Shown: positions 15,776 through 25,303 of the stretch, piece by piece
How the letters are laid out: every line of letters begins with the position of its first letter
Numbering within the stretch: position 1 is the first letter of the stretch
Source: Halanaerobiaceae bacterium
GTDB taxonomy: Bacteria > Bacillota > Halanaerobiia > Halanaerobiales > Halarsenatibacteraceae
Direction of reading: 5' to 3'
Length of the DNA: 50,023 nucleotides
NCBI GenBank assembly: GCA_003553485.1
Contig: PWEJ01000031.1
Span: forward strand, 1-50,023
Notes under the pieces: model-generated
What the model saw: only the letters and a program-made list of their open reading frames with translations
Database searches by the model: none
Told to the model about the DNA's origin: nothing
Program-made: the position numbers and the translations under genes

Positions 15776-17830
15776 TTGGCTAAACATGATACTAAAGATA
15801 TTAGAAATTTTGCCCTGGTTTCTCACGGCGGCGCTGGAAAGACTACTTTTACAGAAATGGCTTTAGTTAAGGCTGGAGTTAAAAAAGAAGCAGGTACAGT
15901 AGAAAGAGGTAATACAGCCTCAGATTTTACTCCAGAAGAAAAGGATAAGCAATATTCAATTGTTAATTCTTACTTTTCTTTTCCCTGGAATGGGAAAGTT
16001 ATAAATTTAATAGATACACCAGGTTATGCTGATTTTAGAGGAGAAGCAGCCAGTGCTTTGAGTATGGTGGAAGGAGCATTGTTACTGATAGATGCCAGCA
16101 GTGGTGTAGAGGTGAATACAAATTATGTCTGGGAGAAGGCCCAGGCAAATAATTTAAGCAAGTTTATATTTATAAATAAAATAGATAAAGAAGAAGTTGA
16201 TTTTAATGCCGTTCATGATGAACTGCAGGAGTTTACCGAGGAAAATCTATTACCCCTAACAATACCAGCAGGAACAGGGGAGGATTTTTCTGGAATTATT
16301 GATCTCTTATCAGGTAAGCTGATTACAGAAGAAGGGGAAGCTGTTGATATACCTGCTGAATATCAGGATATGGCTGATGAGTATCATTTTGAACTCATTG
16401 AATCCATTGTAGAGTCTGATGATGAACTGATGATGAAATACCTCGAAGATGAAGAGATAACAGATGAAGAGATAACTGCCGCTCTTTTTGACTCTGTAGA
16501 GCAGAATATGACTGTTCCTATCTTTGCCGGGGTGGCTAATCGCAATTTTGGTATCAAACGGACTCTAGATTACTTGGTTAAGCTATTACCAGATGCTGGC
16601 AACAGAAATCCTCTTTACAATATTGAGGGAGAAGAGTTAGAGGTCGAGTTTTCTTCTGCAGGAAATATATTGGCCCAGGTAGGCAAAACCATGGTCGACC
16701 CTTATATTGGTAAACTGTCAATCTTCCGGATGTATAATGGTCAACTCAAAAAGGGTGAGGAGCTTTATGTTCCCCGCCTTGATGAAAAACTCAAAGCCAA
16801 TAAACTCTATAAGATAAATGGTTCTGAACAGGAGGAAGTTGAAGAGTTGATAGCTGGAGATATTGGAGCTGTGGCCAAGATTGGAGAATTAGAAACTTCT
16901 GATACTATAACTGATCCTGATGAAATCATCGAGTTGAAAAAATTAGAACTTCCTGAACCAATGTTGATTCAAAAGGTTACCAGTAAAGAGGGTCAGGATG
17001 ACGAGAAGATGTCCAATGCTATTCAGCGCTACAGTCAGGAAGATTTGACCTTTAAAGTAGAATTTAACCGAGAAACTAAAGAACTTTTAGTCTATGGTAT
17101 GGGAACAGTTCATTTAGATGTGATAAAGAAAATCTGTCAACGTAAGTTTGATGTTAGCTTTGATACCAGTCTCCCCAGTGTGGAATATAAAGAGACTATT
17201 CAAAGCAAAGCTGATGTGGAAGAAAAGTATAAAAAGCAGTCAGGTGGAAGGGGGCAATATGGTCACGTTATGATTCAGTTTGAGCCCCTATCTCGAGGCG
17301 AGGGCTTTGTCTTTGAGGAGGAAATTTTTGGTGGTGCTGTACCCAGTCAGTATATTCCGGCAGTGGAAAAAGGGATCAAAGAAGCTATGGAAGAGGGAGT
17401 TTTAGCTGGTTATCGGGTAGTGGATCTTAAGGCTATACTCTATGATGGCTCTTATCACGATGTCGACTCTTCGGAGATGGCTTTTAAAATAGCTGGCTCT
17501 AAAGCCTTCAAAAAGGCTATGGAGCAGGCTAAACCAGCTTTATTAGAGCCAATTATGAAAATAAAAGTTGTTGTCCCTGAAGATTTCATGGGGGATATTA
17601 TGGGTGATCTCAATTCCCGTCGTGGTAAAATTTTAGGCATGGATCCCGATAACGGCAAGCAGATTATTAATGCTGAAGTTCCTCAGGCAGAACTCTTTAC
17701 CTATGCCACTGACTTAAAGTCAATAACCGGTGGATATGGTAAGTTTAGCATGGAGTTTTCTCATTATGCTAAAGTACCTCAGCAGGAGGCAGAGGAGATT
17801 ATCAAAAAGCGCCGGGCTGAAAAGGAATAA
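15776..17830 (+). CDS. Elongation factor G-like GTPase (EF-G paralogue)
   Basis: This is a translational GTPase with the EF-G domain order: G domain (SHGGAGKTT near 16-24, DTPGYADF, NKID), domain II, III, IV (GGRGQYGHVMIQFEP) and V (ending around TGGYGKFSMEFSHY). Length is 684 aa. The P-loop reads HGGAGKTT instead of the AHIDAGKTT of canonical EF-G, and there is no str operon around it. It is therefore probably the second, EF-G-like paralogue found in many Firmicutes and Thermotogales rather than the main translocase. TTG 15776 is preferred; GTG 15767 and TTG 15764 are alternatives sitting on the GGAAGGG site. A strong terminator follows. Confidence 0.88.
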   Translation: MAKHDTKDIRNFALVSHGGAGKTTFTEMALVKAGVKKEAGTVERGNTASDFTPEEKDKQYSIVNSYFSFPWNGKVINLIDTPGYADFRGEAASALSMVEGALLLIDASSGVEVNTNYVWEKAQANNLSKFIFINKIDKEEVDFNAVHDELQEFTEENLLPLTIPAGTGEDFSGIIDLLSGKLITEEGEAVDIPAEYQDMADEYHFELIESIVESDDELMMKYLEDEEITDEEITAALFDSVEQNMTVPIFAGVANRNFGIKRTLDYLVKLLPDAGNRNPLYNIEGEELEVEFSSAGNILAQVGKTMVDPYIGKLSIFRMYNGQLKKGEELYVPRLDEKLKANKLYKINGSEQEEVEELIAGDIGAVAKIGELETSDTITDPDEIIELKKLELPEPMLIQKVTSKEGQDDEKMSNAIQRYSQEDLTFKVEFNRETKELLVYGMGTVHLDVIKKICQRKFDVSFDTSLPSVEYKETIQSKADVEEKYKKQSGGRGQYGHVMIQFEPLSRGEGFVFEEEIFGGAVPSQYIPAVEKGIKEAMEEGVLAGYRVVDLKAILYDGSYHDVDSSEMAFKIAGSKAFKKAMEQAKPALLEPIMKIKVVVPEDFMGDIMGDLNSRRGKILGMDPDNGKQIINAEVPQAELFTYATDLKSITGGYGKFSMEFSHYAKVPQQEAEEIIKKRRAEKE

Positions 17831-17878
17831 CAGAGCCGATAAATTGACTGTTAGATTAACATTATCAGTTAGTAGTAT

Positions 17879-17921
17879 AACCCCGGTCAGCTCTATTAGC
17901 TGACGGGGTTATTTTTTCTTG
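17879..17921 (+). terminator. Intrinsic terminator after the EF-G-like gene
   Basis: AACCCCGGTCAGCT pairs with AGCTGACGGGGTT through a GC-rich stem with one bulged G and a short loop, then ATTTTTTCTT. This is the strongest terminator in the left half and marks the end of the transcript upstream of the Crp/Fnr gene. Confidence 0.88.
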
Positions 17922-17980
17922 CTAAGTAGCTGGCTGCCCGGGTGTATAGAATTTAGTTTGTTTACAGCAGGGGGTGAAGT

Positions 17981-18658
17981 TTGTTGGCAACCATTGATGA
18001 AAATGTTAGGCTTCTCAAAAATTTTACAGTCTTTGAAAACTTGACCAGAAAACAACTTGAAGAAATTGCTGAAAAGTTAATCCCCAGAAAATATACCGCT
18101 GGAGAGACTATATTTTTTGAAGAGGAACAGGGCGATAAGATGTTTTTTTTGCGTCAGGGGCGGGTTAAAATTCTGCGAACTTCAACCCAGGGCAAGGAGC
18201 AGATCATTAAATTTTTAGGTGATGCTGAAGTTTTTGGAGAAGTGGTGATCTTTGGAATTGATAGTTATCCTGTTACTGCTATCTGTCAGGAGGATTCAGA
18301 AATAGAGGTTTTGAATAGAAAAGATTTTAGAGATTTTTATCTGTCCCATCCTGAAATAGGTCTGGGAATGCTGGAGACAATGGCCCAAAAACTATATTAC
18401 TCTCAGGGCATGATAAAAAGCCTGTCTTTACAAGATTCACGCAGTAAAGTAATTCAGGCCCTTTTGCAATTAACTCAAGAAGAAGGAACTGTGGAAATTA
18501 AAGAATTAAACCAACAGGAGCTGGCTAATTTTTTGAGCTTGACCCGGGAAACAGTCAGTCGCAACTTAAATCGACTAAAAAAAGAGGGTTATCTAGAGAT
18601 TTCAGGTCGAGAGATTATTATACCCGATAGAGATAAACTCAAAGCATTGTTGTCCTAA
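17981..18658 (+). CDS. Crp/Fnr family transcriptional regulator
   Basis: An N-terminal cyclic-nucleotide-binding-type beta barrel (about residues 12-130, IFFEEEQGDKMFFLRQGRVKI) is followed by a dimerisation helix. A Crp-type winged helix-turn-helix lies at about 150-222, with recognition region LSLTRETVSRNLNRLKKEG. No N-terminal Cys cluster of the Fnr type is seen, so an iron-sulfur oxygen sensor is unlikely; the ligand is unknown. Length is 225 aa. It starts at TTG 17981 (or TTG 17984) after GGGGGTGA. Its stop sits inside the AAGGAGG site of lnt, so the two are probably cotranscribed. Confidence 0.92.
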   Translation: MLATIDENVRLLKNFTVFENLTRKQLEEIAEKLIPRKYTAGETIFFEEEQGDKMFFLRQGRVKILRTSTQGKEQIIKFLGDAEVFGEVVIFGIDSYPVTAICQEDSEIEVLNRKDFRDFYLSHPEIGLGMLETMAQKLYYSQGMIKSLSLQDSRSKVIQALLQLTQEEGTVEIKELNQQELANFLSLTRETVSRNLNRLKKEGYLEISGREIIIPDRDKLKALLS

Positions 18659-18671
18659 GGAGGCTTCTTCT

Positions 18672-20156
18672 GTGAAATTGATGTTAGTTATATTGAGTGC
18701 CCTTTTAATAGCTTTACCCCTTAGCTTCCCCGGGCTTTATTTTTTAGCCTGGCTGGCTTTTATCCCTATATTATTGGTTTTGCGGCAGACTAAATCTTTG
18801 AAAAAAAGTTTTTTCTGGGGCTGGCTCTTTGGCTTTTTTCTTTATGCCGGAGCTAGTTACTGGTTATATTTTCCCATCAATGATTTCAGTGGGCTTCCCT
18901 TTCCCTTGGTTATACTGTTAACATTATTATTATTTGGGGTTGCTGGTATCACCCGGGGAATATGGGCGGTGATTTTCAAACTGACCAGTGGAAGTAAAGG
19001 AGAGTCACTGCTGGCTTTGCTAACAAGCTGGCTGGTGGTGGAGTATCTGCTCATGCAAATATTTCCTTATTTCCCCTTTGGATCTTTAGCCTTAACACAA
19101 ATTGATTTTAATCCCTTTTTACAATTAGCTGAGATTGGTGGGATGTATTTAATAATATTGTTAGTATTATTATTAAATGCTCTGCTTTTTAAAACTATCT
19201 CGCGCCAAAAAGTAGGATATATTTTTCTTGCTTTGCTGGTGGTTTTAGGTAGCAACTTTGCAGCTGGACACCAGCTTGATTTGCTGGAAGAAAGGAGAGC
19301 AGAGGTAGAGGAGACATTAGATGTAGGAGTGTTGCGGACAGAAATTCCTCAGGAGGATAAATGGTCTACAGAGAATATTGAGGCCAATCTTTTAGATGTT
19401 GCTCAACTCAGCAATGAGGCCTATACTGAGGGTGCTGAACTGGTGATTATGCCAGAAACTGCTCTTACCTTTGATTACCCTCGCAATAGTTATTATCGGG
19501 ATATGTTCCATGATGAGCTAGAGCAGGAAGGACATATTGTAGTAGGAAGTCAGGCTATTGATGAGGAGCCAGAACAATCCTATAATAGTGTTTTTCTGGT
19601 AGATGAAACAAAGGAAATTACCGGTAGATACAATAAAAGGATTTTAGTTCCAGGAGGAGAAAAAGTACCTTTCCCGGCTTTGCAGGAATTTTTTACTGGT
19701 GAAAGCTGGCAGTCCCTGGCAGCTGGAGAAGAAAATGAGATTTTAGAGTTGCCTGAAAATATTAGCTTTCAACCCCTGATTTGTTCAGAAATTTTGTATG
19801 CTCCCAGGGAAGTTGCTGAACTAGTGGACCATCAGTTTATGATCAATCCTTCTAATGAAGCCTGGTTTGGTGAGAGTAACTTACAAAATCAGATGTGGCA
19901 ATCAGCTCGTTTAAGAGCAGTGGAAACCAGGATGTCAGTTTTAAAAGCAGGTAATAAAGCATTTTCTGGTAAAGTTTACCCCGATGGCAGCTATGAAAAA
20001 ACGGAAGAGGCTGAAGTTTTTGCTGTTTCACTTCTGCCCGAGGGGCGAGAGGGAACTTATTATCAGCAATTTGGTGATTATCCCGTCTATCTTTCGTTGA
20101 TATTGTTATTTATTGTGATTCCAGTGATTAAGTTACTGCAAAATTCCCCTAGTTAG
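18672..20156 (+). CDS. lnt: Apolipoprotein N-acyltransferase
   Basis: Lnt transfers an acyl chain to the N-terminal amine of the lipidated cysteine, giving triacylated lipoproteins. The first 200 residues hold about seven membrane segments. The nitrilase-type domain (about 215-450) carries the catalytic triad Glu262 (MPETAL), Lys322 (YNKRIL) and Cys371 (LICSEI), with NPSNEAWFG after it. Length is 494 aa, typical. Lnt is characteristic of diderm and some actinobacterial envelopes; together with LspA and Lgt here it suggests an outer membrane. The start is GTG 18672 behind AAGGAGG. The stop overlaps the convergent rqcH stop. Confidence 0.94.
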   Translation: MKLMLVILSALLIALPLSFPGLYFLAWLAFIPILLVLRQTKSLKKSFFWGWLFGFFLYAGASYWLYFPINDFSGLPFPLVILLTLLLFGVAGITRGIWAVIFKLTSGSKGESLLALLTSWLVVEYLLMQIFPYFPFGSLALTQIDFNPFLQLAEIGGMYLIILLVLLLNALLFKTISRQKVGYIFLALLVVLGSNFAAGHQLDLLEERRAEVEETLDVGVLRTEIPQEDKWSTENIEANLLDVAQLSNEAYTEGAELVIMPETALTFDYPRNSYYRDMFHDELEQEGHIVVGSQAIDEEPEQSYNSVFLVDETKEITGRYNKRILVPGGEKVPFPALQEFFTGESWQSLAAGEENEILELPENISFQPLICSEILYAPREVAELVDHQFMINPSNEAWFGESNLQNQMWQSARLRAVETRMSVLKAGNKAFSGKVYPDGSYEKTEEAEVFAVSLLPEGREGTYYQQFGDYPVYLSLILLFIVIPVIKLLQNSPS

Positions 20157-21909
20157 GGGCCTTGTTTTTAGCAATTTCTGCTATTAATTCATCGTCGGGA
20201 GTGATATAGAGGGTCTCATGATTATCATAATAAACAATGCCAGGCTTAGCCCCCTTTGGTTTCCTTACGTTTTTTACTCTGGTAAAGTCCACTGGCACAT
20301 TGCTGGATTGCCGGGCCTTGCTAAAATAAGCAGCTAGCAGACAGGCTTCTTCAATTGTCTCCTGAGGAATTTGGCTGTCAGTATGATTTTTAACTATAAC
20401 ATGGGAGCCAGCTATTTTTCTGGTGTGGACCCATAGATCATCGCTATTAGCTACTTTTTTAGTCAATCTATCGTTTTGTCGATTATTTCTTCCCACTAAA
20501 ATTTGATACCCCTGGGAGGAATAATACTTGCGGGGAGGGGATTTCCGAGCAGCTTTGTTTTTCTTTTGCTTTTGTTGTTGCAGATAATTTTCTTCCCTTA
20601 ATTCTTCTTTTATTTCGGCCAGGTCTTCACTATCTTCAGCTTGTTCAATATTAACCTCCACCTCTTTAAGATATTTGCTTTCATGGCGGAGACGAGCTAG
20701 TTCTTTAATAAGGTGGTCCCGACTTTTTTTCAATTTACGCTGTTTTTTGAAGTATTTTTTGGCGTTTTCTGCCGGGCTAAGCTCTGAGTTTAGGGGGATA
20801 GAGATTTCTGGTTGTCCTTCTTGATAATAATCGACTACCGTTACCTCTTCCTGACCAGGAGTGATTTTGTGCAATTGTGATTTTAACAATTCTCCCCAGC
20901 GCTGATATTTATCAGCAGAAGAACTCTCCTGTAATTTGCCGTGAACTTTATTCTGCTGCCTCTCATTTTTTTCCAAATAATTATTGACAATCTTTTGCAG
21001 TCTATCTTTTTCTTTGAGGAAATCCTGTTTTAAAATATGCTCCTGATAATAGTAGTCAAAGAGCTCACCTAAACTGGCAAACTCTTTATCTTCTACATCG
21101 TTTTTATGTTCTAGAGGAAAGGCGGATTGATAGACTATCTCCTCTGCTTGATTTATTCCTAGAACCGGTTGAAAATCCTGCTCTTGAATGAGAGTCAGGT
21201 AGTTGAAAAGGCTATCTTTGATAGCAATTTTTTCTTGCTGGGATAGTTGGTGATAATTAGTTTCTGGTTCTACTGCCGCCTGATAAACTATCTCCCGGGC
21301 TGATTCTGGACCAATACCCTGAACATTATTGAGAATAGCTCGGTAGGCATACTTGCGGAAATCATCTCCTACCAGCTGCCACCACTGCTCTTCTCTAGTC
21401 AGTTGATAGGGGTTTATTTTATCCTGGGCCGGGGGATACTGATATTTAGCCTTAGGAATTAATTCTCGACTTGAATTTGCATCAGGTCCCATCCTTTTCA
21501 TAGCATCAAGTATATTATCTTCGGCATCAGCAAGGATGACATTACTATATCGACCCATAATCTCTAAATATAGCTGATATTTACTGGTATTTGATACTAT
21601 CTCAATTTCCAGCATCCTCTCTAACCCAGGTTGGGTTATGCTGGCAATTCTTCCCTGAGTTAAATGTTTTCTTAAGACCATAGTAAAAGTAGGTGGTTTA
21701 GGAGGATTAGAAAAATCAATCCTGGATATATGGACTCGAGATTGTCGGGGATCGATGACCACCAGCAGCTGGTAATTTTGCTGATTATTTCTTAGATCGA
21801 TTGTCAAAAAATTGGCCTGGGGCTGATATATCTTATTTATTTTAGCTCCCTGCAATTTCTCTGATAGTTCTTTGCGGCAGGCAGCTAACATTATACCATC
21901 TATTGCCAT
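20149..21909 (-). CDS. rqcH: NFACT protein RqcH (ribosome quality control; Rqc2 homologue)
   Basis: RqcH binds stalled 50S-peptidyl-tRNA complexes and directs C-terminal alanine tailing for degradation; it was once annotated as fibronectin-binding protein. The NFACT-N domain starts MAIDGIMLAACRKEL and contains EIMGRYSNVIL. A helix-hairpin-helix and long coiled coils (about 290-430) follow, and the NFACT-R domain (about 455-575) includes DDLWVHTRKIAGSHV and VRKPKGAKPG. Length is 586 aa from ATG 21909, which has GAGGTGATT upstream on this strand; the frame extends three more codons. It is one of only two minus-strand genes. Its divergent position next to remA matches Bacillus yloA. Confidence 0.94.
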   Translation of the reverse strand: MAIDGIMLAACRKELSEKLQGAKINKIYQPQANFLTIDLRNNQQNYQLLVVIDPRQSRVHISRIDFSNPPKPPTFTMVLRKHLTQGRIASITQPGLERMLEIEIVSNTSKYQLYLEIMGRYSNVILADAEDNILDAMKRMGPDANSSRELIPKAKYQYPPAQDKINPYQLTREEQWWQLVGDDFRKYAYRAILNNVQGIGPESAREIVYQAAVEPETNYHQLSQQEKIAIKDSLFNYLTLIQEQDFQPVLGINQAEEIVYQSAFPLEHKNDVEDKEFASLGELFDYYYQEHILKQDFLKEKDRLQKIVNNYLEKNERQQNKVHGKLQESSSADKYQRWGELLKSQLHKITPGQEEVTVVDYYQEGQPEISIPLNSELSPAENAKKYFKKQRKLKKSRDHLIKELARLRHESKYLKEVEVNIEQAEDSEDLAEIKEELREENYLQQQKQKKNKAARKSPPRKYYSSQGYQILVGRNNRQNDRLTKKVANSDDLWVHTRKIAGSHVIVKNHTDSQIPQETIEEACLLAAYFSKARQSSNVPVDFTRVKNVRKPKGAKPGIVYYDNHETLYITPDDELIAEIAKNKAPN

Positions 21910-22154
21910 TAGAATCACCTCATATACTTAACGATATCATCAAATATATCACTTGTAAATAAGAAGGCCGGTCTTTCTTGCTTAAAAGATTTTACTGTGT
22001 TATTATTAGTTAAAATAAGAAAAACCTAGCTTAATGAGTTTCTTTTTAGTAGCTGGCAAATTAGAAGTTAATAATAATTTTACATAGATTTTAGTTGCTA
22101 ATTAGCTAAAAATTTATCTAAAAAATATTATAGTTAGTCCTAGGAGGTACCTAG

Positions 22155-22406
22155 ATGAAAGTTAAGTTGATAAATATTGGTTTTGGCAATATCGTAGCCG
22201 GTAACAGAGTGATTGCAGTAGTTAGCCCGGAATCAGCACCGATTAAAAGAATTATTCAGGAAGCTAGAGAAAGAGGCATGTTGATCGATGCTACTTATGG
22301 TCGTCGAACCAGGGCTGTAATTATCACCGATAGTGATCATATCATACTATCAGCTATTCAACCGGAAACAGTCTCTCATCGCTTAAATGATGAGGAGGAA
22401 GACTAA
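22155..22406 (+). CDS. remA: RemA/DUF370 family DNA-binding regulator
   Basis: RemA is a small DNA-binding protein that activates matrix and osmolyte genes in Bacillus. The full family pattern is present: [24 protein letters not shown] and [15 protein letters not shown]. Length is 83 aa. ATG 22155 has AGGAGGT 7 bp upstream. It heads the remA-gmk-rpoZ-coaBC block. The yicC-type gene that often precedes it is not present; 236 bp of AT-rich DNA separates it from rqcH. Confidence 0.95.
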   Translation: MKVKLINIGFGNIVAGNRVIAVVSPESAPIKRIIQEARERGMLIDATYGRRTRAVIITDSDHIILSAIQPETVSHRLNDEEED

Positions 22407-22451
22407 TATTCTGTAATATTGCTGTTTGTATTTTGTTGAGGAGGTGGATCT

Positions 22452-23024
22452 GTGGCACAGGGAACCTTATTTGTTCTTTCTGGACCCTCGGGGGTGGGAA
22501 AAGGTACTGTTTTAGAACATCTTTTTGCTGATTATGATGGTATTAACTATTCTGTCTCTATGACTACCAGGGATCCCAGACCTGGAGAGGTGGAGGGGGA
22601 GGATTACTTTTTTGTAGGTCGGAGTAAGTTTGAGAAAATGATTGATAATGATGAGTTGATAGAATATGCCTGTGTTCACGGCAATTATTATGGTACTCCC
22701 CGTCATTATGTAGAAAAAACCTTACATAGAGGGCAGGATATAATTTTAGAAATAGATATCCAGGGAGCAAATCAAGTTCGAGAATTATTTCCAGAAGCAG
22801 TATTTATTTTTCTTCAACCTCCTTCTCTGCAGGCTTTAGATAAAAGATTGCAGAAGAGAGGTTCAGAATCACCAGAAGCTCGAGAGATCAGGTTGGAGAA
22901 TGCCAGAAAAGAAATGGCCGAGGTTGACAAATATGATTATGTTATTTTAAATGATAAATTAGATAAGGCTGTGGAAAAGTTGAAAAATGTTATTGAACTA
23001 GAAAAGAATAGGAGGAAAAAATAA
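22452..23024 (+). CDS. gmk: Guanylate kinase
   Basis: It phosphorylates GMP to GDP with ATP. The P-loop GPSGVGKGTV lies near residues 10-19. The GMP-binding region includes SMTTRDPRPGEVEGEDYFF, and the lid contains RLQKRGSESPE. Length is 190 aa. The start is GTG 22452 behind GAGGAGGTGG. The stop shares one base with the rpoZ start (TAATG), indicating coupling. Confidence 0.96.
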   Translation: MAQGTLFVLSGPSGVGKGTVLEHLFADYDGINYSVSMTTRDPRPGEVEGEDYFFVGRSKFEKMIDNDELIEYACVHGNYYGTPRHYVEKTLHRGQDIILEIDIQGANQVRELFPEAVFIFLQPPSLQALDKRLQKRGSESPEAREIRLENARKEMAEVDKYDYVILNDKLDKAVEKLKNVIELEKNRRKK

Positions 23025-23239
23025 TGATAGCTAAACCTTCTTTGAATGACCTAAAGGATAAAGCTGATAGCCCCTTTACCATTGTAATAATGGCAGCTCA
23101 ACGAGCTAGAAATATCAACGATGGTGGCCGAGAATTATTGGATAAATATAGGGGTAGAAAGCCTGTAACAAAAAGTTTAGAAGAAATTGAAGCTGACGTA
23201 ATCTCTTATGAAAAAAATAACCCCAATAGTGTAAAGTAA
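23024..23239 (+). CDS. rpoZ: RNA polymerase omega subunit
   Basis: Omega stabilises assembly of the beta' subunit. The conserved helix is FTIVIMAAQRARNIND, followed by ELLDKYRGRKPVTKSLEEI. Length is 71 aa, normal for Firmicutes. It overlaps the gmk stop by one base and follows the AGGAGG site at the end of gmk. Confidence 0.94.
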   Translation: MIAKPSLNDLKDKADSPFTIVIMAAQRARNINDGGRELLDKYRGRKPVTKSLEEIEADVISYEKNNPNSVK

Positions 23240-23286
23240 GTTGGCTTAGTTTATAACAATACCAAAATTAGTAAGGAGAATAAAGG

Positions 23287-24486
23287 ATGGGAAAAAATAT
23301 TTTGCTGGGAATAACCGGGGGAATTGCAGCTTATAAAGCTGCATCTCTGGCCAGCAGTCTTAGTAAAAAAGGCCATAGTGTTTTCCCGGTGATGACAGCA
23401 TCAGCCTGCGAATTTATCTCTCCCCTGACTTTTCGGACATTAACCAATAACCCTGTAGAGGTAGATATGTTTACCCCGCCAGAACGACATGAGGTTAAGC
23501 ATATTAGCCTGGCTGATAAAGCTGACCTGGCTATTATTGCTCCAGCTACAGCTAATTTTATGGCCAAGTTAGCCCGGGGGATAGCCGATGATTTACTCTC
23601 CACTATTATTATGGCTACCAGAGCTAAGGTTTTGATAGCTCCGGCTATGAACGTCAACATGTATCAGGATGCCTCTTTTCAGAAAAATTTAGCTATATTG
23701 CAGGAAAGAGGTTTTACAATTATTGAACCAGAGAGTGGTCCTTTAGCCTGTGGCTATGAAGGCAAAGGGAGGATGGTAGAGCCTGAAATACTGGCAAGAA
23801 AAGCCTTAGCTTCTCTCACTGTCAAAGACCTGGCTGATTTATCTTTTTTAATTACTGCCGGTCCCACCAGAGAACCACTGGACCCAGTTCGTTATCTTTC
23901 AAATTATTCCAGTGGCAAAATGGGTTATGCTTTAGCAGAGAGAGCTGTGGCTCGAGGAGCCGAAGTTACGCTTATCTCTGGCCCTACTGCTTTGTCACCT
24001 GTAGGGGGAGCAGAAAATATTCTTATCGAGAAAGCAGCGGAGATGCAAAAAGCTGTGAGAAAAGAATTAGCTCAACATGATATTATTATTATGGCAGCAG
24101 CAGTTTCTGACTTTCGCCCCCATTCTATCAAAGAGGAGAAGATTAAGAAAGACCAGCAGAAGTTAACAGAGCTTGAATTAGAGAGAAACCCTGATATTTT
24201 AACAGAGGTGCAAAAGCTCAAAAATTCTAACCAGGTCCTAGTGGGTTTTGCTGCTGAAAGCAGCGATATTTTAGTTAAAGGAAGGGAAAAATATCAGCGG
24301 AAAAAGCCTGAAATATTGGTGGTAAATGATATTTCTCAGCAGGAAATAGGTTTCCAGGCTGATAGTAATGCTGGCTGGCTTTTGGTACAAGATGAAGAAA
24401 TAAAAATTAGCCAGAGAAGCAAAGTAGCCTTTGCAGAAGTGATTTTAGATGAAATAAAACAACACACTATTAGTAGAGGTGGTTAA
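23287..24486 (+). CDS. coaBC: Bifunctional phosphopantothenoylcysteine decarboxylase/phosphopantothenate-cysteine ligase
   Basis: This enzyme performs two successive steps of coenzyme A synthesis. The N-terminal CoaC flavoprotein domain (1-180) starts LLGITGGIAAYKA, has the catalytic-His region EVKHISLADKADL, the APAMNVNMY motif and the LACGYEGKGRM cysteine segment. The C-terminal CoaB domain (about 188-395) has ITAGPTREPLDPVRYLSNYSS and VSDFRP. Length is 399 aa. ATG 23287 follows AAGGAG. It sits in its usual place after rpoZ. Confidence 0.96.
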   Translation: MGKNILLGITGGIAAYKAASLASSLSKKGHSVFPVMTASACEFISPLTFRTLTNNPVEVDMFTPPERHEVKHISLADKADLAIIAPATANFMAKLARGIADDLLSTIIMATRAKVLIAPAMNVNMYQDASFQKNLAILQERGFTIIEPESGPLACGYEGKGRMVEPEILARKALASLTVKDLADLSFLITAGPTREPLDPVRYLSNYSSGKMGYALAERAVARGAEVTLISGPTALSPVGGAENILIEKAAEMQKAVRKELAQHDIIIMAAAVSDFRPHSIKEEKIKKDQQKLTELELERNPDILTEVQKLKNSNQVLVGFAAESSDILVKGREKYQRKKPEILVVNDISQQEIGFQADSNAGWLLVQDEEIKISQRSKVAFAEVILDEIKQHTISRGG

Positions 24487-24489
24487 ATC

Positions 24490-25263
24490 GTGGACCCTGT
24501 AGCTTTTTCTATAGGCCCCCTTCCAGTAAGGTGGTATGGGATTTTAATTGTCACAGGAATAATATTAGGTTTAATTTACCTGATATTCCAGGGGAAAAAG
24601 GAAGGATATGATTCAGAGGTCTGGCTTGATTTTTTATTGATTGCTTTACCTCTGGGCTTTATTGGAGCTCGACTTTATTACGTTATTTTTAATTTGGATT
24701 TTTTTATGAATAATCCTGATCAAATAATTAATGTTCGAGGCGGAGGCCTGGCAATTCATGGAGGTATTTTGGTTGGCCTAATAGTAACCTTTGTTTTTAT
24801 AAGCAAAAAGAAATTGCCAGTACTTAAAACTTTAGATTTATTAGCTCCAGCAGTGCTAATAGCAAAAGCTTTAGGTCGCTGGGGTAACTTTTTTAATCAG
24901 GAGGCCTATGGTTTTGAGGTGACAGCAGAGACTTTAAGCTGGTTGCCGGAGTTTATTAAAGAAGGGATGTTTATTCAAGGGGCATATTATCATCCTACTT
25001 TTTTATACCAATCTCTCTGGAATATTTTTATCTTTCTTTTGATTTTTATTTTAGTTAATAGCAAATTTTACCGACCTGGTAGAGGTTTAGCCTGCTATCT
25101 TATTGGTTACTCTATTGGGCGGTTTTATATCGAAGGAATGAGATTGGATAGCCTATATCTCGGCGGCTTGAGGATAGCTCAGCTAGTAAGTGGTGCCATG
25201 ATCATAGCTGGAATAGCAGTGTTTTACTATACTCTAAATAAGAAGCCGAAAATTAAGAATTAG
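24490..25263 (+). CDS. lgt: Prolipoprotein diacylglyceryl transferase
   Basis: Lgt is the first enzyme of lipoprotein modification, transferring diacylglycerol from phosphatidylglycerol to the lipobox cysteine. The Lgt signature [13 protein letters not shown] is at 129-141 and LAIHGGI at about 87-93. About seven transmembrane helices are seen in 257 aa. The start is GTG 24490 behind GAGGTGG. It is inserted with metK between coaBC and priA, which are adjacent in Bacillus. Confidence 0.95.
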   Translation: MDPVAFSIGPLPVRWYGILIVTGIILGLIYLIFQGKKEGYDSEVWLDFLLIALPLGFIGARLYYVIFNLDFFMNNPDQIINVRGGGLAIHGGILVGLIVTFVFISKKKLPVLKTLDLLAPAVLIAKALGRWGNFFNQEAYGFEVTAETLSWLPEFIKEGMFIQGAYYHPTFLYQSLWNIFIFLLIFILVNSKFYRPGRGLACYLIGYSIGRFYIEGMRLDSLYLGGLRIAQLVSGAMIIAGIAVFYYTLNKKPKIKN

Positions 25264-25303
25264 TTTGTTGAGATTAAAATCAGTTCAAGAAGGGAGAATT
25301 GTC

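Noticed and set aside
22097-22106. Perfect palindrome GCTAATTAGC upstream of remA
   Set aside because: A 10-bp AT-rich palindrome is expected by chance in this DNA; no promoter could be aligned to it.
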